Source: Bradyrhizobium sp. PSBB068 (lineage in GTDB: Bacteria; Pseudomonadota; Alphaproteobacteria; Rhizobiales; Xanthobacteraceae). Taken from it: a DNA stretch of 64,000 bases. Position numbers and translations under genes: made by a program. The stretch lies in contig CP069300.1 in NCBI GenBank assembly GCA_016839165.1, positions 1,488,001 to 1,552,000 of the forward strand, written 5' to 3'. Shown one piece after another: positions 33,714-42,728 of this stretch (its first letter is position 1; each line of letters opens with the position of its first letter). The notes below the pieces were generated by a model. It had not been told where the DNA came from. It made no database searches and was given only the letters and a program-made list of their open reading frames with translations.

Positions 33714-36700
33714 ATGGCGTTGATGGACGTTGGACTGGACGACAAGTACCGGTTGGACACCAAGCGAATCTTCCTCTCCGGTACCCAGGCTCTGGTCCGA
33801 TTGCCCATGTTGCAGCGCGAACGCGACCGCGCGCACGGGCTGAACACCGCCGGATTCATCTCCGGTTACCGCGGCTCGCCGCTCGGCATGTATGATCACG
33901 CGCTGTGGCGCGCCAAATCGTTCCTCAAAGAGCACGACATCGCGTTCGTTCCCGGCCTCAACGAGGATTTGGCGGCGACCGCGGTCTGGGGCAGCCAGCA
34001 GGTCGGCATGTTCCCCGGCGCCAAGGTCGATGGCGTGTTCGGCATCTGGTACGGCAAGGGCCCCGGCGTCGACCGCTCGCTCGACGCGCTCAAGCACGCC
34101 AATTCGGCCGGCACCTCGCTGAATGGCGGCGTGATCGCGCTGGCCGGCGACGACCATGGCTGCCAGTCCTCTACCCTGGCGCATCAGAGCGAGCAGGTGT
34201 TCGCCTCGGCGCTGATGCCGGTGGTCAATCCGGCGACGCTGCAGGACTATCTCGACCTCGGCATTCTCGGTTTCGCGCTGTCGCGCTATTCCGGCTGCTG
34301 GGTCGGCTTCAAGGCGATCTCCGAGACGGTGGAGAGCTCGGCCTCGATCGTCAGCGATCCCGATCGCATCAAGATCATCATGCCCGACGATTTCGAGATG
34401 CCGCCGGGCGGGCTGTCGATCCGGTGGCCGGATCCGCCGCTGGAGGCCGAGCGCAGGCTGCACGGGCCCAAAATGGAGGCGGTCGCGGCCTTCGCCCGCG
34501 CCAACCGCTTCGACCGCATCGTGCTGGATTCGAAGCCGGCGCGGCTCGGCATCATGGCGACCGGCAAGGCCTATCTCGATCTGCGCCAGGCGCTCGCCGA
34601 TCTCGGCATCACCGATGCCGAGGCGCAGGAGCTGGGTTTGCGCATCTACAAGGTGGCGTTGACCTGGCCGCTGGAGGCCAACGGCGCGCGCGCGTTCGCG
34701 GAAGGCTTGCAGGACGTACTGGTCGTGGAGGAGAAGCGCGGCTTCGTCGAGGACCAGCTGGTCCACATCCTCTATAACATGGACGCGTCGAAGCGTCCGT
34801 CGGTGGTCGGCAAGCGCGACGAGAGCGGCGCGCCTCTGCTGCCGAGCGAAGGCGAGCTGACGCCGACGATGGTCGCTGCCGCCGTGGTGGCGCGGCTGCG
34901 CAAGCTCGGCCATCGCAGTCCGTTGCTGGAGCAGCGCCTGGCAAAACTCGAGGCGTTCGATCGCCCGGCCGAGGGCACCGGCGCCGCGAAGCTGTCGCGC
35001 ACGCCGTATTTCTGCTCGGGCTGCCCGCACAATTCGTCGACCAAGATCCCCGAGGGCAGCCGCGCCATGGCCGGCATCGGCTGTCACGGCATGGCGCTGT
35101 CGGTGCCGAACCGCAACACCCAGACCATCTCGCATATGGGCGCGGAGGGCGTGAGCTGGATCGGGCAGGCGCCGTTCACCAGCGAACAGCATGTGTTCCA
35201 GAATCTCGGCGACGGCACCTACACGCATTCCGGTTTGCTGGCGCTGCGCGCCGCCGCGGCTGCCGGCGTCAACATCACCTACAAGATCCTCTACAACGAC
35301 GCGGTCGCAATGACCGGTGGCCAGCCCGCCGAAGGCGGCTTCACGGTGGCGCAGATCGCCCACCAGGTCTGGGCCGAAGGCACCAAGAAGCTTGCGATCG
35401 TCTCCGACGATCCCGACAAATATCCCGCCAATTACTTCCCGTCCGGCGCCACCATCCACCATCGCCGCGAGCTCGACGCCGTGCAGCGCACCTTGCGCGA
35501 GATCGAGGGCCTCACCGTCCTGATCTACGACCAGACCTGCGCCGCCGAGAAGCGCCGCCGCCGCAAGCGCGGGCTGTTTCCCGATCCGGCCAAGCGCGTC
35601 TTCATCAATGAGCGCGTCTGCGAAGGCTGCGGCGATTGCTCGGTGGCGTCGAACTGCGTCTCGGTGCAGCCGCTGGAGACCGAACTCGGCCGCAAGCGCC
35701 GCATCGACCAGTCGAACTGCAACAAGGATTTCTCCTGCATCGAGGGCTTCTGCCCGAGCTTCGTGATGGTGCAGGATCCCAAGCTGCGCAAGGCCGACCG
35801 CACCGCCGCCGATCCCAAGGCGCTGTTCGCCGACCTGCCGACGCCGCCGGCGGCTGCGCTGAGCGCGCCCTACAACATCCTGATCACCGGCATCGGCGGC
35901 ACTGGCGTCATCACCATCGGTGCGCTGCTCGGCATGGCCGCGCATGTCCAAGGGCTCGCCTGCTCGACGCTCGACTTCACCGGCCTGTCGCAGAAGAACG
36001 GCGCGGTCATGAGTCATGTCCGGCTGGCGCCGGCCTCCGACATGCTGACCACGGTCCGCATCGCGCCCGGCAATGCCAACCTGATCCTAGGTTGTGACCT
36101 CGTGGTTGCAACCAGCGTCCCGGCGCTGAGCCGCGCCGAGCGCGGCTTCACCCGCGCCGTCGTCAACGCCGATTTGCTGCCGACCGCGAGCTTCGTGATC
36201 GATCCCGATATCGACTTCGAGGCCAGCTCGATGCGCGATGCGCTGAACGGTGCGGTGAGACCTGACGATCTCGACATCCTCGATGCCACCGGGCTTGCGA
36301 CCGCGCTGATGGGCGACAGCATCGCCACCAACGCCTTCATGCTCGGCTTTGCGTTCCAGCGCGGCGCGATCCCGCTGTCGCTCGAGGCGATCCTCAAAGC
36401 GATCGAGCTCAACGGCGCGGCGATCGAGATGAACAAGACCGCGTTCTCGTGGGGCCGGCTCGCCGCGCACGATCTGCAACGCGTGGTCAGCGCCGCGCGC
36501 TTCAAGAACGCGGGCGCAGCGCTGGCAAAGAAGACGCTGGATGAGGCGATCGCGTTCCGCGCCAAGTTCCTCACCGATTATCAGGACGCGGCCTACGCAA
36601 AGCGCTATCTCGACGATGTCGCGCGCGTTCGCGCGGCCGAGGCCGCGGCGGCGCCGGGTTCGCAAGACCTGACCGAGGCGTTTGCGAAGGGCCTGTTCAA

Positions 36701-37187
36701 GCTGATGGCCTACAAGGACGAATACGAGGTCGCGCGGCTCTATTCCGATGGCGAATTCAGCAGGGCGTTGCGCGAGCAGTTCGAGGGCAATTCCGGCTTG
36801 AAGGTCCTGCTGGCGCCCCCGCTATTGGCACAGCGCGATCCGGTCACCGGGCGGTTGCAGAAGCGCGAATTCGGGCCGTGGATATTCAAGGCATTCGGGC
36901 TGCTGGCCGGCCTGAAGGGCCTGCGCGGCACTGCGTTCGACATCTTCGGCTACACCGCCGAGCGCAAGATGGAGCGCGCGCTGCCGGTCGACTATTCGGC
37001 GATGATCCTGCGCCACCTCGACGGCAACAAGCCGCTCGATCTGCCGCGCCTGGTGGCGCTGGCGAAGGCCGCGGACCTCGTGCGCGGATACGGCCATATC
37101 AAGGAAGGCAATGTCGCCCGCTACCGCACCGAATGCGCGCGGTTGGAGCGCGCGATCGGCCAGCCGCTGGCACAGGCGGCGGAATAG
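33714..37187 (+). CDS. Fused indolepyruvate:ferredoxin oxidoreductase
   Basis: A 1157-residue protein combining the IorA and IorB parts. In order: a pyrimidine-binding-like domain (SGYRGSPLGMYD), a TPP-binding domain (YFCSGCPHNSSTKIPEGS, GIGCHGMALSV, YNDAVAMTGGQPAEG), a ferredoxin-like segment (CEGCGDCSVASNC and later CNKDFSCIEGFCPSF), and a gamma domain (GIGGTGVITIGALLGMAAH). It decarboxylates aryl- or other 2-oxo acids to acyl-CoA, passing electrons to ferredoxin. The fused form is common in aerobic proteobacteria. The divergent hotdog operon may process the acyl-CoA. Confidence 0.9.
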   Translation: MALMDVGLDDKYRLDTKRIFLSGTQALVRLPMLQRERDRAHGLNTAGFISGYRGSPLGMYDHALWRAKSFLKEHDIAFVPGLNEDLAATAVWGSQQVGMFPGAKVDGVFGIWYGKGPGVDRSLDALKHANSAGTSLNGGVIALAGDDHGCQSSTLAHQSEQVFASALMPVVNPATLQDYLDLGILGFALSRYSGCWVGFKAISETVESSASIVSDPDRIKIIMPDDFEMPPGGLSIRWPDPPLEAERRLHGPKMEAVAAFARANRFDRIVLDSKPARLGIMATGKAYLDLRQALADLGITDAEAQELGLRIYKVALTWPLEANGARAFAEGLQDVLVVEEKRGFVEDQLVHILYNMDASKRPSVVGKRDESGAPLLPSEGELTPTMVAAAVVARLRKLGHRSPLLEQRLAKLEAFDRPAEGTGAAKLSRTPYFCSGCPHNSSTKIPEGSRAMAGIGCHGMALSVPNRNTQTISHMGAEGVSWIGQAPFTSEQHVFQNLGDGTYTHSGLLALRAAAAAGVNITYKILYNDAVAMTGGQPAEGGFTVAQIAHQVWAEGTKKLAIVSDDPDKYPANYFPSGATIHHRRELDAVQRTLREIEGLTVLIYDQTCAAEKRRRRKRGLFPDPAKRVFINERVCEGCGDCSVASNCVSVQPLETELGRKRRIDQSNCNKDFSCIEGFCPSFVMVQDPKLRKADRTAADPKALFADLPTPPAAALSAPYNILITGIGGTGVITIGALLGMAAHVQGLACSTLDFTGLSQKNGAVMSHVRLAPASDMLTTVRIAPGNANLILGCDLVVATSVPALSRAERGFTRAVVNADLLPTASFVIDPDIDFEASSMRDALNGAVRPDDLDILDATGLATALMGDSIATNAFMLGFAFQRGAIPLSLEAILKAIELNGAAIEMNKTAFSWGRLAAHDLQRVVSAARFKNAGAALAKKTLDEAIAFRAKFLTDYQDAAYAKRYLDDVARVRAAEAAAAPGSQDLTEAFAKGLFKLMAYKDEYEVARLYSDGEFSRALREQFEGNSGLKVLLAPPLLAQRDPVTGRLQKREFGPWIFKAFGLLAGLKGLRGTAFDIFGYTAERKMERALPVDYSAMILRHLDGNKPLDLPRLVALAKAADLVRGYGHIKEGNVARYRTECARLERAIGQPLAQAAE

Positions 37188-37311
37188 GGGCCGGGAACTT
37201 TCCACGGCCGCCTTGGTTGACCAGTAACCCTGCCTGCAACCAGCGGCTGGATTCGCGCGGCCGGGTCCCTACATGATGGCTGTTCTGTTCGAGTGATTTC
37301 AGGAGGCCTTT

Positions 37312-37746
37312 TTGACGGTCCTGAAAAGCGTTTTCGTTGCAACCGTTTGTACCGCTTGCCTGGCTCTGGGTGGCGTGGCGTTGGCTGACGACTATCGTCC
37401 GAGCGAGTTCTTCAGCCTCGATCTCTCCCGGGCCGTGCTGTCGCCGAAGCCGCTCGGCCCGCCGGCACAGTTCGAGCCGGTTCCGGTCGAGGCAAAGACC
37501 GATCACGGTCCGGATCAGCATGCTGCTGTCGACCCGAAGGTCGAGGAGCCGAAGGTCGAGCGGCAGAAGCCCGTTCGGACGACCAGAGTGACCGCGCCGC
37601 AAGAGCGGAAGCGTGCCGCCACGCACGTTCCCACCCGCGCCAAGCTCGCGCGCCGGCACTCGAACCCGCTAGACGCGGAAGCCCGCGACACCAGGATCCA
37701 GACCTGGCCGTGCCGTACCGGCGGCATTTGCAACTGGCAGCGGTGA
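37312..37746 (+). CDS. Exported hypothetical protein
   Basis: A 144-residue protein with a TTG start 5 bases after a perfect AGGAGG, which settles the start. A signal peptide (VATVCTACLALGGVALADD) leads into a Pro/Lys/Val-rich middle (VDPKVEEPKVERQKP) and a basic stretch. The end WPCRTGGICNWQR, with two cysteines five residues apart, could form a disulfide. I do not recognise a function. Confidence 0.6.
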   Translation: MTVLKSVFVATVCTACLALGGVALADDYRPSEFFSLDLSRAVLSPKPLGPPAQFEPVPVEAKTDHGPDQHAAVDPKVEEPKVERQKPVRTTRVTAPQERKRAATHVPTRAKLARRHSNPLDAEARDTRIQTWPCRTGGICNWQR

Positions 37747-37796
37747 GGGCGGCTCGCGGTCTCGCGCCGGTCACGTGAGCACCGCATCAGCACAAG

Positions 37797-37909
37797 ACCC
37801 GTCATCCCGAGGAGCGCGCACTTGCGCGCGTCTCGAAGGATCGACGGCCCCGTCGGTCGCCGATTCATCCTTCGAGACGCGCGTTCCGCGCTCCTCAAGG
37901 ATGACGGGT
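37797..37909. repeat. Large palindromic intergenic repeat
   Basis: Ends are ACCCGTCATCC and GGATGACGGGT; the arms pair for about 40 bases (each carries GAGGAGCGCG and GCGCGTCTCGAAGGAT) around a short centre. It is of the rhizobial palindromic repeat type and lies between the exported hypothetical gene and phoD. Confidence 0.7.
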
Positions 37910-38028
37910 CTGGGGACCCGAGAGTCATCCCGCCGTCGCAAAACCGTCGGCGGGGAGTCAAGAAACTGTAAGCCCGGAGTCAAACGGCGCAGGCAAAACC
38001 CTCGTCAGGATATGACGAAGGTTACTGA

Positions 38029-39609
38029 ATGCCGACAGCGATCTCCGCGAGGCGGCGAGGCCTCACAAGGCGTCAGCTTCTGGTGCGCTCGGCGTCGACG
38101 GCCGCGCTGGCAGGGCTGGGCTCGCTGACAAGACCGTATCTGAGCCGCGCCGCCGATCGTCCCGCGATCGCGGGCATCCAGTCCGGTGACGTCGCAAGCG
38201 ATTCCGCTGTGATCTGGGCTCGCGCCGATCGTGCCGCGCGCATGCGGATCGAATGCGCGGCCGTCGAGAGCTTTGCCACCGTCCTGCGCAGTGCGTCGGT
38301 CGATGCGCTGCCCGAGCGCGACTTCACCGCAAAACTGCTGCTCGACGGCCTGCCGCCGGGCCAGGACCTGTTCTATCGCGTCAGCTTCGAGGATCGTGAC
38401 GGCCTGGTCGGCGAAAGCCGGGTCGGGCATTTCCGCACCGCGCCTATCGACCGCCGCTCGGTCTCGTTCGTCTGGTCGGGCGACGTCGTCGGGCAGGGCT
38501 GGGGCATCGACCCTGCGCGCGGTGGCCTGCGTAGCTATCGCACCATGCGGAACGAGCGCCCGGATTTCTTCATCCATTCCGGCGATCACATCTATGCGGA
38601 TTGCACGGTGCCGCCGCAACAGGCGCTGCCGAACGGCGAGGTCTGGCGCAACATCGTCACCGAGGAGAAATCCGTCGTTGCGCAGACTCTTGAGCAGTTT
38701 CGCGGCAACTACAAATACAACTGGCTCGATGAGCATTTCCGCGCCTTCCACGCCGAGGTGCCTATGTTCGCGCAATGGGACGACCACGAGGTGGCCGACG
38801 ACTGGGCGCCGATCGGCACTGCGGATTCGACCGGCTATGATGCGGACGGCAATTCGCGGTTGGTGGCGCGGGCACGCCGCGCCTTCCATGAATTCATGCC
38901 GATGCGGTTGATGCCGGAGCGCGACGGCCGGGTCTATCGCAAGATCGCCTACGGGCCGCTGCTCGACGTCTTCATCATCGACATGCGCTCTTATCGCGAT
39001 TCCAGCTGGAACAAGCAGGGTGATCCGGACCAGGCCTTCATCCTTGGCGAGAGCCAGCTTGGCTGGCTGAAGCGGGAGCTGGCGGCGTCGGACGCCGTCT
39101 GGAAGGTGATCGCGGCCGACCTGCCGATCGGGCTCGTGAGCCTCGATGCCGTCGCGCTCGGTGACGGCCCGCCCGAGCGGCGCGAGCACGAGATCGGCGA
39201 TCTCCTGTCCTTCATCAAGCGCGCCGGCGTGCGCAACACGGTGTGGCTCACCGCCGATATGCACTACACCGCGGCGCATCACTACGATCCGAACCGCGCG
39301 GTGTTCCAGGAGTTCGAGCCGTTCTGGGAATTCGTCTCCGGCCCGCTGCATGCCGGCACCTGGTCGCCCGGCGAGCTCGACAACACTTTCGGCCCGAAAG
39401 CGATGTACCAGAAGGGCTGTTCGGCCGAGCAGGGCGACAATCTCGCGCCGTGCTTCGGCCTGCAATTCTTCGGCCGTGTCGACATCGACGGCAAGACCGG
39501 CGTGATGAAAGTGACGCTGAAGGACGTCGACAATCATGATCTCTGGTCGGTCGACATCGAACCGCGGCCGGACGCGCGGCCCGGCCAGATCATGGCGCAG
39601 CACATCTAG
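38029..39609 (+). CDS. phoD: Alkaline phosphatase D
   Basis: A 526-residue PhoD-type phosphodiesterase/monoesterase. The Tat signal is TRRQLLVRSASTAALAG. An Ig-like N-terminal domain (GIQSGDVASDSAVIWARAD) precedes the metallophosphatase domain: WSGDVVGQGWG, FFIHSGDHIYADC, FAQWDDHEVADDW and TADMHYTAAHHYD carry the metal ligands. It releases phosphate from phosphoesters in the periplasm, with Ca and Fe as known cofactors of the family. A weak Pho-box-like sequence (GAGTCAA-GAAA-CTGTAAG) lies at 37955-37972. Confidence 0.9.
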   Translation: MPTAISARRRGLTRRQLLVRSASTAALAGLGSLTRPYLSRAADRPAIAGIQSGDVASDSAVIWARADRAARMRIECAAVESFATVLRSASVDALPERDFTAKLLLDGLPPGQDLFYRVSFEDRDGLVGESRVGHFRTAPIDRRSVSFVWSGDVVGQGWGIDPARGGLRSYRTMRNERPDFFIHSGDHIYADCTVPPQQALPNGEVWRNIVTEEKSVVAQTLEQFRGNYKYNWLDEHFRAFHAEVPMFAQWDDHEVADDWAPIGTADSTGYDADGNSRLVARARRAFHEFMPMRLMPERDGRVYRKIAYGPLLDVFIIDMRSYRDSSWNKQGDPDQAFILGESQLGWLKRELAASDAVWKVIAADLPIGLVSLDAVALGDGPPERREHEIGDLLSFIKRAGVRNTVWLTADMHYTAAHHYDPNRAVFQEFEPFWEFVSGPLHAGTWSPGELDNTFGPKAMYQKGCSAEQGDNLAPCFGLQFFGRVDIDGKTGVMKVTLKDVDNHDLWSVDIEPRPDARPGQIMAQHI

Positions 39610-39776
39610 AGCCGTCCCTTATCCCGTCGCGACATCTTGATTGCAGGCGCCTTGCCCGCAGGGCCGGTTTACGGGCAGACTGCGTCTCGGCAGTTCTGCC
39701 AATTTCATTCCTTTCAGCTGATTTGCTGGCGTGGCGTCGTCGATTTCATCGGCGTCCCACGCGTCAGGAGCTATCC

Positions 39777-40595
39777 ATGGACAATCTGCAGACACAGGGC
39801 ATCAGCCTGCCGCAGCTCGGGCTCGGCACCTTCCGCATGCAGGGCGATGCCTGCCGCGCGGCGGTCGAGAGCGCGCTCGGGCTCGGTTACCGGCACATCG
39901 ACACCGCCGAGATGTACGGCAACGAAGAAGCGATCGGAGAGGCGATCGCGGCTTCCAAGGTCGCGCGGAAGGACCTGCATGTCACCACCAAGGTCTGGCA
40001 CGAGAATTTGGCGCCCGATGCAATCCGGAAGGCGTTCGATGCCAGCCTGAACAAGCTGCGGCTCGATCACGTCGATCTCTATCTGGTACACTGGCCGTCG
40101 AAGAGCATGAAGCTGCCCGCCGTGTTCGAGACGCTGATGCAGCTGAAGGAAGAGGGCCGCACCCGCGCGATCGGCGTCGCGAATTTCACCACCGCGCTGC
40201 TCAAGACCGTGGTCGAGGATATCAGGGCGCCGATCGCCTGCAACCAGATCGAGTATCACGCGATGCTGGATCAGACGCCGGTGCGGAAATATCTCGCCGC
40301 GAAATCGATCCCGCTGGTGGCCTATTGTCCGCTGGCGCAGGGCCGTTTCGCGACCGACGAGACCTTGGCAAAGATCGGCCGCAAGCATGATGCGACCGCA
40401 GCCCAGGTGGCGTTGAAATGGCTGCTCGATCAGGATGGCGTTGCGGCCATCCCGAAAGCGTCACGCGCAGAAAGCCAAAGCGCCAATCTCGATGCGCTGA
40501 AGGTCGAGCTCGATGACGACGACCGCAAGGTGATCGCCGCGCTGCGCAAGGACATGCGCTGCGTCAATCCGGGTTTTGCCCCGGCGTGGGATTGA
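39777..40595 (+). CDS. Aldo/keto reductase
   Basis: A 272-residue (beta/alpha)8 NADPH-dependent carbonyl reductase. The tetrad is visible: Asp and Tyr in HIDTAEMYGNE, Lys in HVTTKVWHENL, His in LYLVHWPS. Closest in feel to 2,5-diketo-gluconate reductase/DkgB-like enzymes. The ATG follows AGGAG; the upstream GTG at 39723 is unsupported. It stands alone, ended by a bidirectional terminator. Confidence 0.88.
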   Translation: MDNLQTQGISLPQLGLGTFRMQGDACRAAVESALGLGYRHIDTAEMYGNEEAIGEAIAASKVARKDLHVTTKVWHENLAPDAIRKAFDASLNKLRLDHVDLYLVHWPSKSMKLPAVFETLMQLKEEGRTRAIGVANFTTALLKTVVEDIRAPIACNQIEYHAMLDQTPVRKYLAAKSIPLVAYCPLAQGRFATDETLAKIGRKHDATAAQVALKWLLDQDGVAAIPKASRAESQSANLDALKVELDDDDRKVIAALRKDMRCVNPGFAPAWD

Positions 40596-40630
40596 GCCGT
40601 CGACCATCCGATGTGAATGTTGAAAAAGAA

Positions 40631-40656
40631 AAATGGCTCCGCAAGGAGCCATTTTC
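40631..40656. terminator. Bidirectional intrinsic terminator
   Basis: AAAATGGCTCC and its exact complement enclose GCAA; A-rich and T-rich flanks make it function on both strands. It separates the aldo/keto reductase gene from the convergent small-protein gene. Confidence 0.85.
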
Positions 40657-40687
40657 CGTTGTGTCGACCTCTTGGACGTGTCGGTGG

Positions 40688-40906
40688 TTAGTAGCGGTCG
40701 CGCCGGATCACGACCGCTCGGTCATGGTCGTGATGCCAGCCGCGATGCCAACCACGGTCGTGGCGCATCTCGGCGCGCGTGCCCCAGCCGCGATCCCAGT
40801 GATGGTGATGGCCGCGCTTGATCACGACGGTCTCGGCGTTCGCGATCGACGGAACGGCCACTGCAAGCGTGCCGATCGCTGCAAGAACAAAACCAATCTT
40901 TTTCAT
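40688..40906 (-). CDS. Small exported His/Arg-rich protein
   Basis: A 72-residue protein with a signal peptide (FVLAAIGTLAVAVPSIANAE) and a mature part of about 48 residues dominated by His, Trp, Arg and Asp (KRGHHHHWDRGWG, HRGWHHDHDR). The His clusters suggest metal binding in the periplasm; the function is not known. A GAGGAGGA purine stretch lies ahead of the start, and a candidate EcfG-type promoter is further upstream. Confidence 0.7.
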   Translation of the reverse strand: MKKIGFVLAAIGTLAVAVPSIANAETVVIKRGHHHHWDRGWGTRAEMRHDRGWHRGWHHDHDRAVVIRRDRY

Positions 40907-40935
40907 TTCGTCCTCCTCAAATGATGCGAGGAGGA

Positions 40936-40960
40936 AACCGTGCAGGCATCGAAACGTTCC
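40936..40960 (-). promoter_or_regulatory. Candidate EcfG-type stress promoter
   Basis: On the minus strand GGAAC is followed after 16 bases by GGTT, close to the alphaproteobacterial general-stress sigma consensus GGAAC-N16/17-CGTT. The -10 element lies about 30 bases upstream of the small His-rich protein's start. Confidence 0.45.
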
Positions 40961-41066
40961 TCAGGAACTGGCGGAGTTTTCTTAACGGCTGTTCAGGTGG
41001 CCTTGCCTAACTTCTGCGTCCGACGCATCATCACACCATAAAAATCAATGTTCGGGGGACGTTGCC

Positions 41067-42347
41067 GTGAGTGGAATTTCGCGCCGCGTTTTTTTGAAAG
41101 CTACGGGATCGGCCGCTGCCGCCGCCATTGCAGGACCGGCCGCTGCGGCGATGGGGCCGGACGACAAGTTCGACCTCGTCATCAAGAGCGGCGACGTGAT
41201 CGATCCAAGCCAGTCGCTGCGCGGCAAGCGCGATATCGGCATCCGCTGGGGCCTGATCGAGGCGATCGACGACGAGATCCCGGTCGCCCGCGCCAGCAAG
41301 ACCATCGACGCGTCGGGCAAGCTCGTGATGCCGGGGCTGGTCGATCTGCACTGCCACGTCTACCCTTACGGATCGGCGATCGGCATTCCCGCCGACGAGC
41401 TGGTGCAATTCCAGGGCACCACGACCGTGGTCTCGGCCGGCGATGCCGGCGTCAACAATCTTGCGGCGCTGCGGCGCTTCATCGTGGCGCAGTCGCGGAC
41501 GCGGATCTACGCCTTCGTCCATATCGCCAACAACGGCCTGTCGGCCTTTCCGGTGGCCGAGCTCTACAACATCGACAACGCCCAGGTCGAAGCCTGCGCA
41601 ATGGCACTCGCCGAGAACCCGGACTTCCTGATCGGGGTCAAGGTGCGAATGTCGGAAAACGTCATCTTCAAGCACGGCATCGAGCCGCTGAAGCGCGGCA
41701 TCCAGGCCTGCGAGATGTGCGGCTGGCCGGCGCGGATGATGGTGCATATCGGCGGCGTCGAGACCAGAGAGTTGATGTCCGCCATCCTCGATCTGCTGCG
41801 GCCGGGCGATATCCTCACCCATGCCTATTCGGGCGCGCCGAACATGTCGGGGGCTTTCACCAACATCGTGCAGGACGGCAAGCTGTTGCCGGCGGCGCTC
41901 GCGGCCAAGCAGCGCGGCGTGCTGTTCGATGTCGGCCATGGCGGCGGCAGCTTCGATTTTACGGTGGCGGAGGTCGCGATCCCTGCCGGCTGCACGCCCG
42001 ATACGATCTCGTCCGACATCCACGTCTTTTCAGGCAACTCGCCGGGCGTCCCGTTCCTGCCGAACGTGATGAGCAAGTTCCTGGCGATGGGCTCGTCGCT
42101 GGATCAGGTCGTCGCGATGGCGACCTCGGTGCCGGCGCGGATCATCAACCGCACCCCGAAGATCGGCACGCTGCAGCGTGGCGCGCCCGCCGATGTCGCG
42201 ATCATGGACCTCGTCGAGGGCCCGGTCACCTTCGTCGACACCCGCAACAACAAGCGCGACGGCAACCTGCAGCTGAAGCCGGTGCAGACCGTGGTCAACG
42301 GCGTGCCGTTCGGCCGGCCCTACCAGGCGCCATTTTCGGTGCGGTAG
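41067..42347 (+). CDS. Tat-exported amidohydrolase/deacetylase
   Basis: A 426-residue amidohydrolase-superfamily enzyme. The Tat motif SRRVFLKATGSAAAAAI is at the very start. Metal ligands: GLVDLHCHVY (HxH), a lysine in FLIGVKVRMS that is probably carbamylated, MMVHIGG and LTHAYSG histidines, and SSDIHV (Asp). It resembles the dihydroorotase/D-aminoacylase-like group (EF_0837/AHA_3915 type). GTG start behind GGGGGA. The substrate, probably a cyclic amide or N-acyl compound, is unknown. Confidence 0.8.
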   Translation: MSGISRRVFLKATGSAAAAAIAGPAAAAMGPDDKFDLVIKSGDVIDPSQSLRGKRDIGIRWGLIEAIDDEIPVARASKTIDASGKLVMPGLVDLHCHVYPYGSAIGIPADELVQFQGTTTVVSAGDAGVNNLAALRRFIVAQSRTRIYAFVHIANNGLSAFPVAELYNIDNAQVEACAMALAENPDFLIGVKVRMSENVIFKHGIEPLKRGIQACEMCGWPARMMVHIGGVETRELMSAILDLLRPGDILTHAYSGAPNMSGAFTNIVQDGKLLPAALAAKQRGVLFDVGHGGGSFDFTVAEVAIPAGCTPDTISSDIHVFSGNSPGVPFLPNVMSKFLAMGSSLDQVVAMATSVPARIINRTPKIGTLQRGAPADVAIMDLVEGPVTFVDTRNNKRDGNLQLKPVQTVVNGVPFGRPYQAPFSVR

Positions 42348-42437
42348 GCCGCCTGCCCCGGCGACCCCTGTCATTGATCCGCATCAACGACAGCAAATCC
42401 CGCTGGTCGATGATGAGCAATCATAAAGGGGCACGTC

Positions 42438-42707
42438 GTGACCGGGAATCATTCCTCCATCGACCGATCGGTACGTTCTTCCGCGCCGGGCGCACCGTTC
42501 TCCGAAAGTGATTTCCTGCTGCAGCTGGGCGCGGCTGTCCGCGGCGCGCGGGCGAATGCCGGTATGACGCGTCGCGAACTGGCCCGCCGGTCTGGCGTGT
42601 CGCAGCGCTATATTGCGCTCATAGAAGCGGGCAAGGGCAACGTCTCGATCGTGCTGCTGCTGCGCATCTTGAACGCGTTCCGCGACGTCGCCACCAAGGC
42701 AGCCTGA
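42438..42707 (+). CDS. XRE-family helix-turn-helix regulator
   Basis: An 89-residue DNA-binding protein with one Cro/CI-type helix-turn-helix (GMTRRELARRSGVSQRYIALIEAGKGN, about residues 41-67 in outline). It looks like the N-terminal domain of BzdR/BoxR-type regulators without their shikimate-kinase-like sensor. GTG start. The dioxygenase gene begins 21 bases later, so they are probably co-transcribed. Confidence 0.75.
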   Translation: MTGNHSSIDRSVRSSAPGAPFSESDFLLQLGAAVRGARANAGMTRRELARRSGVSQRYIALIEAGKGNVSIVLLLRILNAFRDVATKAA

Positions 42708-42728
42708 CCGGAAGAGGATATTGCTTCG

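Noticed and set aside
33537..36017. 826-residue open frame on the minus strand
   Set aside because: Antisense to the indolepyruvate oxidoreductase gene, which has all its expected motifs.
40964..40990. Second GGAAC on the plus strand as an EcfG promoter for the amidohydrolase gene
   Set aside because: No GTT element at the right distance downstream.
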